Source: Cellulomonas humilata (GTDB lineage Bacteria > Actinomycetota > Actinomycetes > Actinomycetales > Cellulomonadaceae). Taken from it: a stretch of 64,000 nucleotides of DNA. The DNA lies in the NCBI RefSeq assembly GCF_013359775.1, contig NZ_JABMCI010000063.1, positions 124,001 through 188,000 of the forward strand, in the 5' to 3' direction. The position numbers and the translations under genes were made by a program. The notes below the pieces were generated by a model, which ran no database searches, was not told the origin of the DNA, and saw only the letters and a program-made list of their open reading frames with translations. This document shows, piece after piece, positions 42,447-51,454 of this stretch (its first letter is position 1; each line of letters starts with the position of its first letter).

Positions 42447-45149
42447 CTACCGCAGGACCGACCCCGGGCGGGGTTCGGTGCGACCCTGCCGGGACGCGCC
42501 GCGCAGCAGCGTGATGTCCGCCTCGCGGAGCACCTCGCCCACGTCGCGGAAGCCCCGGATGCTGCCGAGCACCCCGATGGCGACCCGTGACCCCAGCTCG
42601 TGGCGCAGCTGGTCCAGCAGGAGCGACAGACGGCTCGGGATGCCGCCCGGCCCGACGTCGTCGAGCAGCACGACGAAGTCGTCCTCCGAGATCCGCGCGG
42701 GCGTGTCCCCTTCCCGCAGCGGTCGGCGCAGCCGCCGGACGAGCTCGCGGTGCAGGTCGAGGCGCGCGTCCCCGTCGGCCTCGGGAGGTCCCTGCGTCGG
42801 GATGGCCGGCCCGTCGAGCACGCGCACGAGTGCGAGGGCGCAGTCGTACCCGGGCGACCTGCGCGTCCGGAGCACCGCCGCACCGAGCCGGTCCAGGAAC
42901 AGCAGCCGGTTGACCAGGCCCGTCTCGGGATCACGGAGCGCGTCACGCTGGAGCGCGATCTCCTGCTCCTTGCGCTCGGTGACGTCCACCAGCGCTCCCA
43001 CCAGCCGCGCCGGGCAGCCGGCGTCGTCGAGCACCGTGACGGCCCGGCAGAGCATCCAGCGGTAGTCACCGGACGACGTGCGGACCCGGTGCTCCAGCTC
43101 CAGCGGCGACCCGGCTCCGGCCAGCTGCGACGCGATCGACGCCGACAGCTCGTCCCGGTCGGCGGGGTGCACGCGCTCCAGCCACTCCCCAGGGGAGTCT
43201 CCGATGACGTCGTCGTCGTACCCGAGCGTCTGCTTCCAGCGGGGCGAGTAGTAGACCGTGCCGGCCGAGACGTCCCAGTCCCACGTCCCGTCGTGCGCCG
43301 CCATGGACGCCAGGGCGTAGCGCTCCTCGCTCGCGCGCACCGTGTCCGCGAGGGACCGTTCACGGGCGGCGGCCTGCTCGAGCGCCCGGCGCTGCTCGCG
43401 CAGGTTGGCCAGCAGGCGCTCCTGGTCGAGCGCGACCGCCAGCAGCGCCGCCCAGTGGTTGAACCGGTCCCGCGCGCTGGTCGCGCGCGTCTCCACGGTG
43501 CCGTCGATCGCCAGCAGGCCCCAGTCGCTGCCCCCGAACGTCACGGGCACGACGAACGTCAGCTCGTTCGACCCGACAGTGCCCGCCCGGGTCAGTGCCG
43601 TCGGTGGGAACTGGCTGGCGGTGGTGCGGACGCCGACCAGCCGCGACAGCGTGCCGGAGGTGTCGTGCACGCCGACGATCTCCATCTCCCGGTCTCCGGG
43701 CCCCCGGTCGGCGCCGAGCCAGAGCCCGAGGCAGGCGTGTCCACGCACGCCGCGCGGCAGCCAGCCGAGTGCCCGGGGGCTGGCGCCGTCCCCGCGCAGC
43801 AGGTCCATGTCGACCTCGTACTGGTCGACGATGGTGCGCTCCAGCTGCCCGCTGCGGGCCAGCATCGCCCGGGTGCACCCCCGGGTCACCGCGAGGAGCA
43901 CCTCGGTGACGGCACGCCGGACCGCCGTCTCGTGCTCCGGGTGCGAGAGCGCTTCCACGACATCAACCTCCACCCCACGGAGGCAGGTGACCAGCTGCTC
44001 GAGCGCCTCGGGGTGCGGTTGCATCGCCGCGGTGACGTCCGCGAGCCGCGTGAGGGTGGCGGGGCCTGGGCTGGACCCGCGCTCCGCGGCGGTCTCGATC
44101 GGCTCGACGACGGCGTGCCACCACGTCTCGCGGGGCGCCACGCCGGTGCGTCGGGCACCTCCCACGCCGGCCGGTCCGACGAACGCCGTGCCGGCCAGCT
44201 GGCGGAGCACCTGGTAGCCGCTCCGGCTCCCGGTCCCCGACCCGGCGGCCGGAGCGGACTGCGCGGACTCGGTGCAGCCGCACGACTCGCGCAGGACGAG
44301 CGTCGACGGCGCCCGGTACTCGCCCCCGGGGACCTCCTCGCCACGCATGCGGGACAGCAGCAGCGACACCGCGGTCTCGCCGACCCGGTCGTAGTGCGCG
44401 TCGACGGTGGACAGCCGCGGTGTCACGCGGGCGCCCGAGTCGGCGTGGTCGAAGCCGATGACCGCCTGGTCGCGGGGCAGCACGAGCCCGGCTGCGCGCA
44501 GGGCGCGCTGGAAGCCGATGGCGTTCCGGTCGGTGGCCGCGACCACCGCCGTGGTGGGTGAGCCGGCCCCGAGCATCCTCGCAGCGGCGTCCGCCCCGCC
44601 CTGCTCGTGGTTGTCGGACGCCTCGAAGATCCAGGCGTCGGGCGGCTCGATGCCGTGCTCGGCGAGCGTCGCGCGGTAGGCGGCGAACCGTTCGCGCATG
44701 TCCCGCTGGGTGAGGCAGCCGATGAAGCCGATCGCCGTGTGTCCGTGGCCGAGCAGGTGCTCGACGGCCGCGCGCACGCCCCCGAGGTTGTCCGGGAGCA
44801 CGACCGCGTCGTCGGGCGACTGCGGCTCCTCGCTCACGAGCACCACCGGCAGCCCCCACTGCTGCACCGACGCGAGCCGGTCGCTGCGCAACGCCTTGCC
44901 GACCACGACGAGCCCGTCGACGGCGCCGAGCGCCACCGGGGCGTCGAGGATCGACTCGTCCGGGTAGCGCTCCCGGTCCAGCCCGGCGGGGTAGGTCTGC
45001 ACGGCCACCACGCGATGGCCGGCTGCGCGTGCTGCGCGGGCCACGCCCGCGATCAACGCTCCGAAGTAGAACCCACCGACCACCGGCGAGAGCACGCCGA
45101 TGGTCCGCCGTGCCGTCGGTGAGACCGGTCCTCGCCGCACAGTTCCCAT
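42447..45149 (-). CDS. Sugar-binding (LacI-type PBP)-GAF-PAS-degenerate GGDEF sensor protein
   Basis: About 900 aa. Residues about 10-300 form a periplasmic-binding-protein domain like LacI effector domains (TIGVLSPVVGGFYFGALIAGVARAA, VVLPDNLGGVRAAVEHLLGHGHTAIGFIG, AVIGFDHADSGARVTPRLSTV). It has no HTH, no signal peptide and no membrane helix. A linker and a GAF-like segment follow, then a coiled coil, a PAS domain (DGTWDWDVSAGTVYYSPRWK, LVGALVDVTERK) and a GGDEF-like domain. In the latter GGDEF reads SEDDF and the metal and substrate motifs are missing. Start: ATG 45149 after GAGGGA; ATG 45215 is the longest alternative. Divergent from lacI. Confidence 0.8.
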   Translation of the reverse strand: MGTVRRGPVSPTARRTIGVLSPVVGGFYFGALIAGVARAARAAGHRVVAVQTYPAGLDRERYPDESILDAPVALGAVDGLVVVGKALRSDRLASVQQWGLPVVLVSEEPQSPDDAVVLPDNLGGVRAAVEHLLGHGHTAIGFIGCLTQRDMRERFAAYRATLAEHGIEPPDAWIFEASDNHEQGGADAAARMLGAGSPTTAVVAATDRNAIGFQRALRAAGLVLPRDQAVIGFDHADSGARVTPRLSTVDAHYDRVGETAVSLLLSRMRGEEVPGGEYRAPSTLVLRESCGCTESAQSAPAAGSGTGSRSGYQVLRQLAGTAFVGPAGVGGARRTGVAPRETWWHAVVEPIETAAERGSSPGPATLTRLADVTAAMQPHPEALEQLVTCLRGVEVDVVEALSHPEHETAVRRAVTEVLLAVTRGCTRAMLARSGQLERTIVDQYEVDMDLLRGDGASPRALGWLPRGVRGHACLGLWLGADRGPGDREMEIVGVHDTSGTLSRLVGVRTTASQFPPTALTRAGTVGSNELTFVVPVTFGGSDWGLLAIDGTVETRATSARDRFNHWAALLAVALDQERLLANLREQRRALEQAAARERSLADTVRASEERYALASMAAHDGTWDWDVSAGTVYYSPRWKQTLGYDDDVIGDSPGEWLERVHPADRDELSASIASQLAGAGSPLELEHRVRTSSGDYRWMLCRAVTVLDDAGCPARLVGALVDVTERKEQEIALQRDALRDPETGLVNRLLFLDRLGAAVLRTRRSPGYDCALALVRVLDGPAIPTQGPPEADGDARLDLHRELVRRLRRPLREGDTPARISEDDFVVLLDDVGPGGIPSRLSLLLDQLRHELGSRVAIGVLGSIRGFRDVGEVLREADITLLRGASRQGRTEPRPGSVLR

Positions 45150-45220
45150 GACCCCACATCCCTCGCCTACGTCGTCGGAGCCGAGATGATGCATTTCACC
45201 CGCATCGGGCGACACACTAG

Positions 45221-46339
45221 GTGATCGTGGTCACACCTGCATATGACTCCGGAGCACCCGGCACTTCCGCGTCGCCGTCGACGCCGTCGTCCGGGCCGTC
45301 CTCCCCCAGCCCCTCACCGGCCCCCGCTCGACGCCCGACGATCACGGACGTGGCGCGCGCCGCGGGGGTCTCGATCGCGGTCGTCTCGTACGCGCTGAAC
45401 GGCCGACCCGGCGTCTCCGCCGCGACGCGCGAACGCGTGCTGCGCGTCGCCGACGAGTTCGGCTGGCGGCCGAGCGCGGCGGCGCGGTCGATGCGCACCG
45501 GGCCGCGCGCGATCGGTCTCGTCTTCGACCGGGGCGCCGCCGGACCCGTGGCCCAGGCCACCGGCGTGCTCGAGTTCGTGATCTCGCTCCAGGAGGTCCT
45601 GGCCACCCGGAACCTCGCACTCGTGCTCCAGCTGGTCGACGGACCGGAGGCTGCCGTCGCGCTGTACGGCGAGTGGTGGGCGGAGCGCCGCTTCGACGTC
45701 ATGGTCGTGACGGACGTGCTCCTCGAGGATCCGCGCATCGACGCACTGCGGCGACTACGCGCGCCCGCGGTCGTCGTCGGTGCAGGTCAGAGCGATGTCG
45801 ACCTCGCCGCAGTCACCCTGGACGACGCCGAGGCGTTCGGTCGCGTGGGCCGCTACCTGCTCGAGCTGGGGCACCGTCACGTGGCCCTGGTGAGCGGTCC
45901 GAAGGAGCTGGTGCGCACGCGCGAGCGCCTCGGGGCGCTCGCCGGAGTGCTCGACGGCGCCAACGGGATGCTCGTCCACGAGGCCACCGGCGGCACCGCC
46001 GAGGAGGCCGCAGTCGCTACCCGGAGGCTCCTGACGGGAGGCCGGGCACCGACCGCGATCGTCTACGACTCCGACCAGATGGCCGTCGCGGCGCTCGACG
46101 TGGCACGCCGTACCGGACTCGCGGTGCCCTGGGACCTGTCGGTCGTCGCGGGGTCCGACTCGGCCCTGTGCCGGCTCGCCACGCCCTCGATCACCACCCT
46201 CCCCTCGGCCCAGCGGGACCTCGGGACAGCGACCGGAGAGGCCGTCCTCGCGGTCCTCGACGGGGACCTCCGCGCGCGGCGCGCACTGCAGATCGGCGGC
46301 CTCGCGGTGCGCGGCAGCACGGGTCCGAGGTCAAGGTGA
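45221..46339 (+). CDS. LacI-family transcriptional regulator
   Basis: A 372-aa repressor. After a Ser/Pro-rich N-terminal stretch of about 38 residues comes the LacI HTH (TITDVARAAGVSIAVVSYALNGRPGVSAATRERVLRVADEFGWRPSAAARSM-like) and then a PBP effector domain. The domain ends near VVAGSDSALCRLATPSITTLP. It sits directly upstream of the GH6 gene, and its stop codon is the first three bases of a 14-bp palindrome. Control of the cellulase genes in response to cello-oligosaccharides, as for CelR/CebR, is a reasonable inference. GTG 45221 is used; GTG 45227 is also possible. Confidence 0.88.
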   Translation: MIVVTPAYDSGAPGTSASPSTPSSGPSSPSPSPAPARRPTITDVARAAGVSIAVVSYALNGRPGVSAATRERVLRVADEFGWRPSAAARSMRTGPRAIGLVFDRGAAGPVAQATGVLEFVISLQEVLATRNLALVLQLVDGPEAAVALYGEWWAERRFDVMVVTDVLLEDPRIDALRRLRAPAVVVGAGQSDVDLAAVTLDDAEAFGRVGRYLLELGHRHVALVSGPKELVRTRERLGALAGVLDGANGMLVHEATGGTAEEAAVATRRLLTGGRAPTAIVYDSDQMAVAALDVARRTGLAVPWDLSVVAGSDSALCRLATPSITTLPSAQRDLGTATGEAVLAVLDGDLRARRALQIGGLAVRGSTGPRSR

Positions 46340-46350
46340 GAACGTTCTCA
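46337..46350. promoter_or_regulatory. 14-bp palindromic LacI-type operator before the GH6 gene
   Basis: TGAGAACGTTCTCA, perfect, with a central CG as in LacI/CelR operators (CelR site TGGGAGCGCTCCCA). Its first three bases are the lacI stop codon. It is 164 bases upstream of the GH6 start. Confidence 0.65.
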
Positions 46351-46513
46351 TTCGTGTCACATTTTGGTAACGGCCGCTGCCTAAACGATTTGCCCCGTGC
46401 CGTCCAGAAAGTCCTCGTGGTGATCTAGCCACCAGTCGCCGTGGACTTCCCGGACGACTTGCGCCCGGACGGGATGGCCGACCGGGCAGTTCGATCGACA
46501 CCCGGAGGACTAC
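46351..46513 (+). promoter_or_regulatory. Upstream region of the GH6 cellobiohydrolase with CTAAACGATT element
   Basis: CTAAACGATT at 46381-46390 recurs exactly upstream of the GH74 gene (59942-59951). Here it is 123 bases from the start codon, against 124 there. It may contain the -10 (TAAACG). A Shine-Dalgarno sequence (GGAGGA at 46504-46509) precedes GTG 46514. The transcript would have a leader of roughly 115-120 nt. Confidence 0.5.
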
Positions 46514-49114
46514 GTGTCCACACACGGCAAGAGAGCGGTGAGGCAGCGCGTGCGCGCCGCCACGACCGCAGCGGCAGCGATGGCGCTGCTCGCAGCACCC
46601 CTGTGCATCACGACGAGCGCGAGCGCGGCCGAGGCGCACGTCGACAACCCGTACGCAGGTGCGACGCAGTACGTGAACCCCACCTACGCGGCAGCCGTTG
46701 AGAGCGCTGCCACACGTGCCGGCGACGCCACGCTGGCCGCCAAGATGCGCACGGTCGCCAAGCAGCCGACCGCCGTGTGGATGGACCGGATCAGCGCGAT
46801 CACCGGGAACGCGGACGGCAACGGCCTGAAGTTCCACCTGGACAACGCGCTCGCCCAGAAGGGCTCCGGCCCGATCGTGTTCAACCTGGTCATCTACGAC
46901 CTGCCCGGCCGCGACTGCTACGCCCTGGCGTCCAACGGTGAGCTCCCCGCCACCGACGCGGGCCTGGCCCGGTACAAGACCGAGTACATCGACCCGATCG
47001 CCGCGCTGCTCAGCGACCCGAAGTACGCCGACATCCGCATCTCGGCGACCATCGAGCCCGACTCGCTGCCGAACCTGGTCACCAACATCTCCGAGGCCAC
47101 CTGCCAGCAGGCCGCGCCGTACTACAAGGCCGGCGTGAAGTACGCGCTGGACAAGCTGCACGCCATCCCGAACGTCTACAACTACATCGACATCGGTCAC
47201 TCCGGCTGGCTCGGCTGGGACAGCAACGCCGGCCCCGCCGCGACGCTCTTCGCCGACGTGGCCAAGTCCACGACGGCCGGGTTCGCCTCGGTCGACGGCT
47301 TCGTCAGCGACGTCGCCAACACCACGCCGCTCAACGAGCCGTTCCTGCCCGACTCCACGATCTCTGTCGGTGGCACGCCGATCCGCTCGAGCTCGTACTA
47401 CGAGTGGAACTTCGACTTCGACGAGGCCGACTTCACGGCGCACATGCACCGCCTGCTCGTCGCGGCCGGCTTCCCGTCGTCGCTCGGCATGCTCGTCGAC
47501 ACGTCCCGCAACGGCTGGGGCGGCCCGGCCCGTCCGACCGCGGTGTCGACCAGCACGAACCACAACACCTACGTCAACGAGTCGCGCGTGGACAAGCGCG
47601 TCCACCGTGGCGCCTGGTGCAACCCGCTCGGTGCGGGCATCGGCGAGCTGCCGCAGGCCACGCCGTCCGGCTACACCAGCTCCCACCTCGACGCCTTCGT
47701 GTGGATCAAGCCCCCGGGTGAGTCCGACGGCGCGTCGTCCGACATCCCGAACGACCAGGGCAAGCGGTTCGACCGCATGTGCGACCCGACCTTCGTGTCG
47801 CCCAAGCTGTCCAACCAGCTGACCGGCGCCACGCCGAACGCGCCGCTGGCCGGCCAGTGGTTCGAGGACCAGTTCAAGACCCTCGTCGCCAACGCCTACC
47901 CGGTCCTCGCGGGGGGCACGACTCCCCCGGTCGACACGACGGCGCCCTCGGTGCCCGCCGGTCTGACCGCGGGCACCCCGACGTCCACGACGGTCCCGCT
48001 GTCCTGGACCGCGTCGACCGACAACGTGGCCGTCACCGGCTACAACGTGTACCGCGGCACCACGCTGGTGGGCACCTCCACCTCGACGAGCTACACCGTG
48101 ACCGGCCTGACGGCTGCCACCGCGTACTCGTTCACGGTCCGCGCCAAGGACGCCGCCGGGAACCTGTCGGCAGCCTCCACGGCCGTCACCGTCACCACGG
48201 CGACCGGCACGGTCACCGACACGACGGCGCCCTCGGTGCCGACGGGTCTGACCGCCGGGACGACGACGACCACGACGGTCCCGCTGTCCTGGAACGCGTC
48301 GACGGACAACACCGGCGGCACCGGCGTCGCCGGCTACGAGGTCTACCGCGGCACCACGCTCGTGGCGACCACCACCTCGACGAGCTACACCGTGACCGGC
48401 CTCTCGCCCGCCACCGCGTACTCGTTCACGGTCAGGGCCAAGGACCTGGCGGGCAACGTCTCGGTCGCCTCCTCGGCCGTCTCGGCGACCACCCAGACCG
48501 GCACGGTCACGGACACGACGGCGCCCTCGGTGCCGACGGGCCTGACGGCCGGCACGACCACCACGACGTCGGTCCCGCTGTCCTGGACCGCGTCCACCGA
48601 CAACGTGGCCGTCACCGGCTACGACGTCTACCGCGGCACCACGCTGGTGACCACGACCACCTCGACGAGCTACACCGTGACCGGCCTCTCGCCCGCCACC
48701 GCGTACTCGTTCACGGTCCGCGCCAAGGACGCCGCCGGCAACATCTCGACAGCCTCCGCGGCGGTCACGGCCACCACGCAGTCGGGGACGTCCACCGGTG
48801 CGTGCTCGGTCAAGTACACGGCCAGCAGCTGGAACACGGGCTTCACCGCCTCGGTGAAGGTCACCAACACCGGCACCGCGGCCCTGTCCAGCTGGACCCT
48901 CGGCTTCTCGTTCGCCAACGGCCAGACGGTCACCCAGGGCTGGAGTGCCGACTGGTCGCAGTCCGGCACGGCCGTCTCCGCGAAGAACGCCGCGTGGAAC
49001 GGCACCCTGGCCGCCGGTCAGAGCGTGGACATCGGGTTCAACGGCTCGCACACGGGCACGAACAACGCGCCCACCGCCTTCACGATCAACGGTGCTGCCT
49101 GCACCAACGCGTGA
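46514..49114 (+). CDS. cbhA: Secreted GH6 exo-cellobiohydrolase with three FN3 modules and CBM2
   Basis: An 866-aa secreted cellulase. A signal peptide of about 36 residues (ending TTSASA) is followed by the GH6 catalytic domain (to about residue 470). That domain has EPDSLPN at 181-187 and the late active-site motif WIKPPGESDG from 397. Three fibronectin III modules start near 474, 569 and 667. A C-terminal CBM2 runs from about 761 to 866, with Cys764 and Cys863 placed for the usual disulfide. The architecture and length match C. fimi CbhA (Cel6B). It releases cellobiose from cellulose chain ends. A strong hairpin follows the stop. Confidence 0.95.
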   Translation: MSTHGKRAVRQRVRAATTAAAAMALLAAPLCITTSASAAEAHVDNPYAGATQYVNPTYAAAVESAATRAGDATLAAKMRTVAKQPTAVWMDRISAITGNADGNGLKFHLDNALAQKGSGPIVFNLVIYDLPGRDCYALASNGELPATDAGLARYKTEYIDPIAALLSDPKYADIRISATIEPDSLPNLVTNISEATCQQAAPYYKAGVKYALDKLHAIPNVYNYIDIGHSGWLGWDSNAGPAATLFADVAKSTTAGFASVDGFVSDVANTTPLNEPFLPDSTISVGGTPIRSSSYYEWNFDFDEADFTAHMHRLLVAAGFPSSLGMLVDTSRNGWGGPARPTAVSTSTNHNTYVNESRVDKRVHRGAWCNPLGAGIGELPQATPSGYTSSHLDAFVWIKPPGESDGASSDIPNDQGKRFDRMCDPTFVSPKLSNQLTGATPNAPLAGQWFEDQFKTLVANAYPVLAGGTTPPVDTTAPSVPAGLTAGTPTSTTVPLSWTASTDNVAVTGYNVYRGTTLVGTSTSTSYTVTGLTAATAYSFTVRAKDAAGNLSAASTAVTVTTATGTVTDTTAPSVPTGLTAGTTTTTTVPLSWNASTDNTGGTGVAGYEVYRGTTLVATTTSTSYTVTGLSPATAYSFTVRAKDLAGNVSVASSAVSATTQTGTVTDTTAPSVPTGLTAGTTTTTSVPLSWTASTDNVAVTGYDVYRGTTLVTTTTSTSYTVTGLSPATAYSFTVRAKDAAGNISTASAAVTATTQSGTSTGACSVKYTASSWNTGFTASVKVTNTGTAALSSWTLGFSFANGQTVTQGWSADWSQSGTAVSAKNAAWNGTLAAGQSVDIGFNGSHTGTNNAPTAFTINGAACTNA
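47933..48780 (+). repeat. Three near-identical fibronectin III coding cassettes in cbhA
   Basis: Three copies of about 290 bp (starting near 47933, 48218 and 48512). Each encodes DTTAPSVP-GLTAG, a VPLSW core and YRGTTLV. Copies two and three share a run of more than 50 identical bases around TYTVTGLSPATAYSFTV-type coding sequence. Related cassettes occur in the adjacent GH5 gene. Confidence 0.85.
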
Positions 49115-49127
49115 CCTAGCGGAACGA

Positions 49128-49163
49128 CGAGCGGGGGTCCTCCAGCCGGAGGGCCCCCGCTCG
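49128..49163 (+). terminator. Strong intercistronic hairpin between cbhA and the GH5 gene
   Basis: A 16-bp stem (CGAGCGGGGGTCCTCC, loop AGCC, GGAGGGCCCCCGCTCG) with one T-G pair, beginning 13 bases after the cbhA stop. The GH5 start is only 32 bases further on and no promoter is evident in between. The hairpin may therefore act as an attenuator or mRNA stabiliser. Confidence 0.7.
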
Positions 49164-49195
49164 CCCGTTCCGGACCCACCACCTCGAGGAGAACC

Positions 49196-51410
49196 GTGTC
49201 TTCCACCCACCGTCTGCGCGTGCTCGCGACGAGCGTCGCCGCCACGGCCGCCCTGACCGCCCCGCTCGTCCTCGGAGCCGTTCCCGCCCAGGCAGCCGCC
49301 GGCGACGACTGGCTGCACGTGTCGGGCAACAAGATCGTCGACGAGGCCGGCAAGGAGGTGTGGCTGACGGGCACCAACTGGTTCGGGTTCAACGCGAGCG
49401 AGCGCGTCTTCCACGGCCTCTGGTCCGCGAACATCACCACGCTCACCAAGGGCATGGCCGACCGCGGCATCAACACGGTCCGCGTCCCCATCTCCACGCA
49501 GCTGCTGCTGGAGTGGAGGGCGGGGACGTTCCTGAAGCCGAACGTGAACACCTACGCCAACCCGGAGCTCGAGGGCCTGAACAGCCTCCAGATCTTCGAC
49601 TACTGGCTGACCCTGTGCGAGAGGTACGGCATCAAGGTCTTCCTCGACGTGCACAGCGCCGAGGCGGACAACGCGGGCCACGTCTACCCGGTGTGGTGGA
49701 AGGGGGCGATCACCACCGACGACGTGTACGCCGGGTGGGAGTGGGTGGCCGAGCGGTACAAGAACAACGACACGATCATCGGCGCGGACGTGAAGAACGA
49801 GCCGCACGGTGCCCAGGGCGCCACCGAGCGCGCCAAGTGGGACGGCTCGACCGACAAGGACAACTTCAAGCACTTCGCGCAGACCGCGGGGCGCAAGATC
49901 CTGGCGATCAACCCGCACTGGCTGATCTTCGTCGAGGGCATCGAGGTGTACCCGAAGCCGGGCGTGCCGTGGACCTCGACCGGGCTCACGGACTACTACG
50001 GCACGTGGTGGGGCGGGAACCTGCGTGGCGTCAAGGACTTCCCGATCGACCTGGGCGCGAACCAGGACCAGCTCGTGTACTCGCCGCACGACTACGGACC
50101 GCTCGTGTTCGACCAGCCGTGGTTCCAGGGCACGTGGGACCGGACCACCCTCGAGCGCGACGTGTGGGACCCGAACTGGCTCTACCTGCACAAGCAGAAC
50201 GTCTCCCCCCTGCTCATCGGCGAGTGGGGCGGGTTCCTGGACGGCGGTCGGAACGAGAAGTGGATGAACGCCATCCGCGACCTCATCGTCGACCGCCGGC
50301 TGAGCCACACGTTCTGGGTGCTCAACCCGAACTCCGGGGACACGGGCGGGCTGCTGAACTACGACTGGACCACCTGGGACGAGGCCAAGTACGCGCTGCT
50401 CAAGCCCTCGCTGTGGCAGGACGGCGGCAAGTTCGTCAGCCTCGACCACACCGTCAGGCTGGGCGGGGCGGGCAGCACGACGGGCAAGTCGCTCTCCGAG
50501 GTCGGCGGGCAGCCCGGTGACACGACGGCCCCGACGGTGCCGACGAACCTCGCTGCCGGGACGCCCTCGACCACGACCGTACCCTTGACCTGGTCGCCCT
50601 CGACCGACGCCGGCTCCGGGGTTGCCGGGTACGAGGTGTACCGCGGCACCACCCTCGTGGGGACCCCCACGACGAGCGCCCTCACGGTGACCGGGCTGGC
50701 GGCGGACACGCCGTACTCGTTCACCGTGCGGGCCAAGGACGTGGCCGGGAACGTGTCGGCCTCGTCGGTCGCCGTGACGGCGCGGACGGCCGTGGGCGGC
50801 AGCCACCGACACGGTGGCACCCACCGCCCCGACGGGCCTCGAAGCCGGCACCGGCACCACCACCACGATCCCGCTGCGCTGGACGGCCTCCACCGACAAC
50901 GTGGCGGTGACCGGCTACGACGTCTACCGGGCGGGCACGCTGGTGGGCAGCAGCACGACCCCGAGCTGGACCGCGACCGGCCTGTCCCCCGCGACCTCCT
51001 ACGTGTTCACGGTCGTGGCGAAGGACGCGGCCGGCAACCGTTCGGTGGCGTCCACCGCGCTGACGGCGTACACCGCGCCCGACGTGGCCACCGGCTCGTG
51101 CGCCGTCACCTACGCGGCGAACAGCTGGAGCTCCGGGTTCACCGGCTCGATCCGGATCACGAACACCGGGACGACCGCCCTGTCGGGGTGGACGCTCGGG
51201 TTCGCGTTCGCCGGCGGCCAGACCGTGACGCAGGGCTGGAGCGCGACGTTCAGCCAGACCGGGCCGACGGTCACGGCGACGGGGCTGGCGTGGAACTCGA
51301 CGCTCGCGCCCGGGGCGAGCACCGAGATCGGGTTCAACGGCTCGCACACCGGCACCAACACCGCTCCGACCGCGTTCACCGTGAACGGCGCGGCCTGCGC
51401 GGTGCGATGA
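49196..51410 (+). CDS. cenD: Secreted GH5 endoglucanase, frameshifted before second FN3 and CBM2
   Basis: A signal peptide (about 33 residues, ending AQA) precedes a GH5 domain with acid/base Glu202 (VKNEPHG) and nucleophile Glu343 (IGEWGG). The first FN3 starts near residue 442. Reading is in frame to about residue 535 (VGG). From 50802 the homologous sequence continues one frame over as ATDTVAPTAP, a second FN3 and a complete CBM2, ending at 51410. One extra base near 50801-50806 explains this. If read straight on, the frame stays open to 51418 with a meaningless His/Arg-rich tail. The order GH5-FN3-FN3-CBM2 and total length fit C. fimi CenD (Cel5A). GAGGAG precedes the GTG. Confidence 0.85.
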
Positions 51411-51416
51411 CGTCGT

Positions 51417-51454
51417 GAGGCGCGGGGGTCCTGGCGTGCGGACCCCCGCGTCTC
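51417..51454. terminator. Bidirectional terminator between the GH5 and threonine aldolase genes
   Basis: A 15-bp stem (GAGGCGCGGGGGTCC, loop of 8, GGACCCCCGCGTCTC) with one G-T pair. Its right arm overlaps the stop codon of the convergent aldolase gene (51453-51455). Confidence 0.75.

Noticed and set aside
46331..50899. A 1522-codon open frame on the minus strand across both cellulase genes
   Set aside because: It is antisense to clearly coding GH6 and GH5 sequence, is made of Arg/Gly/Val/Asp-rich repeats reflecting the FN3 cassettes, and has no recognisable domain. High GC keeps antisense frames open.
50802..51410. Separate small gene encoding FN3 plus CBM2
   Set aside because: It lacks its own start region, ribosome-binding site and signal peptide, and continues the GH5 protein exactly after one base is skipped.
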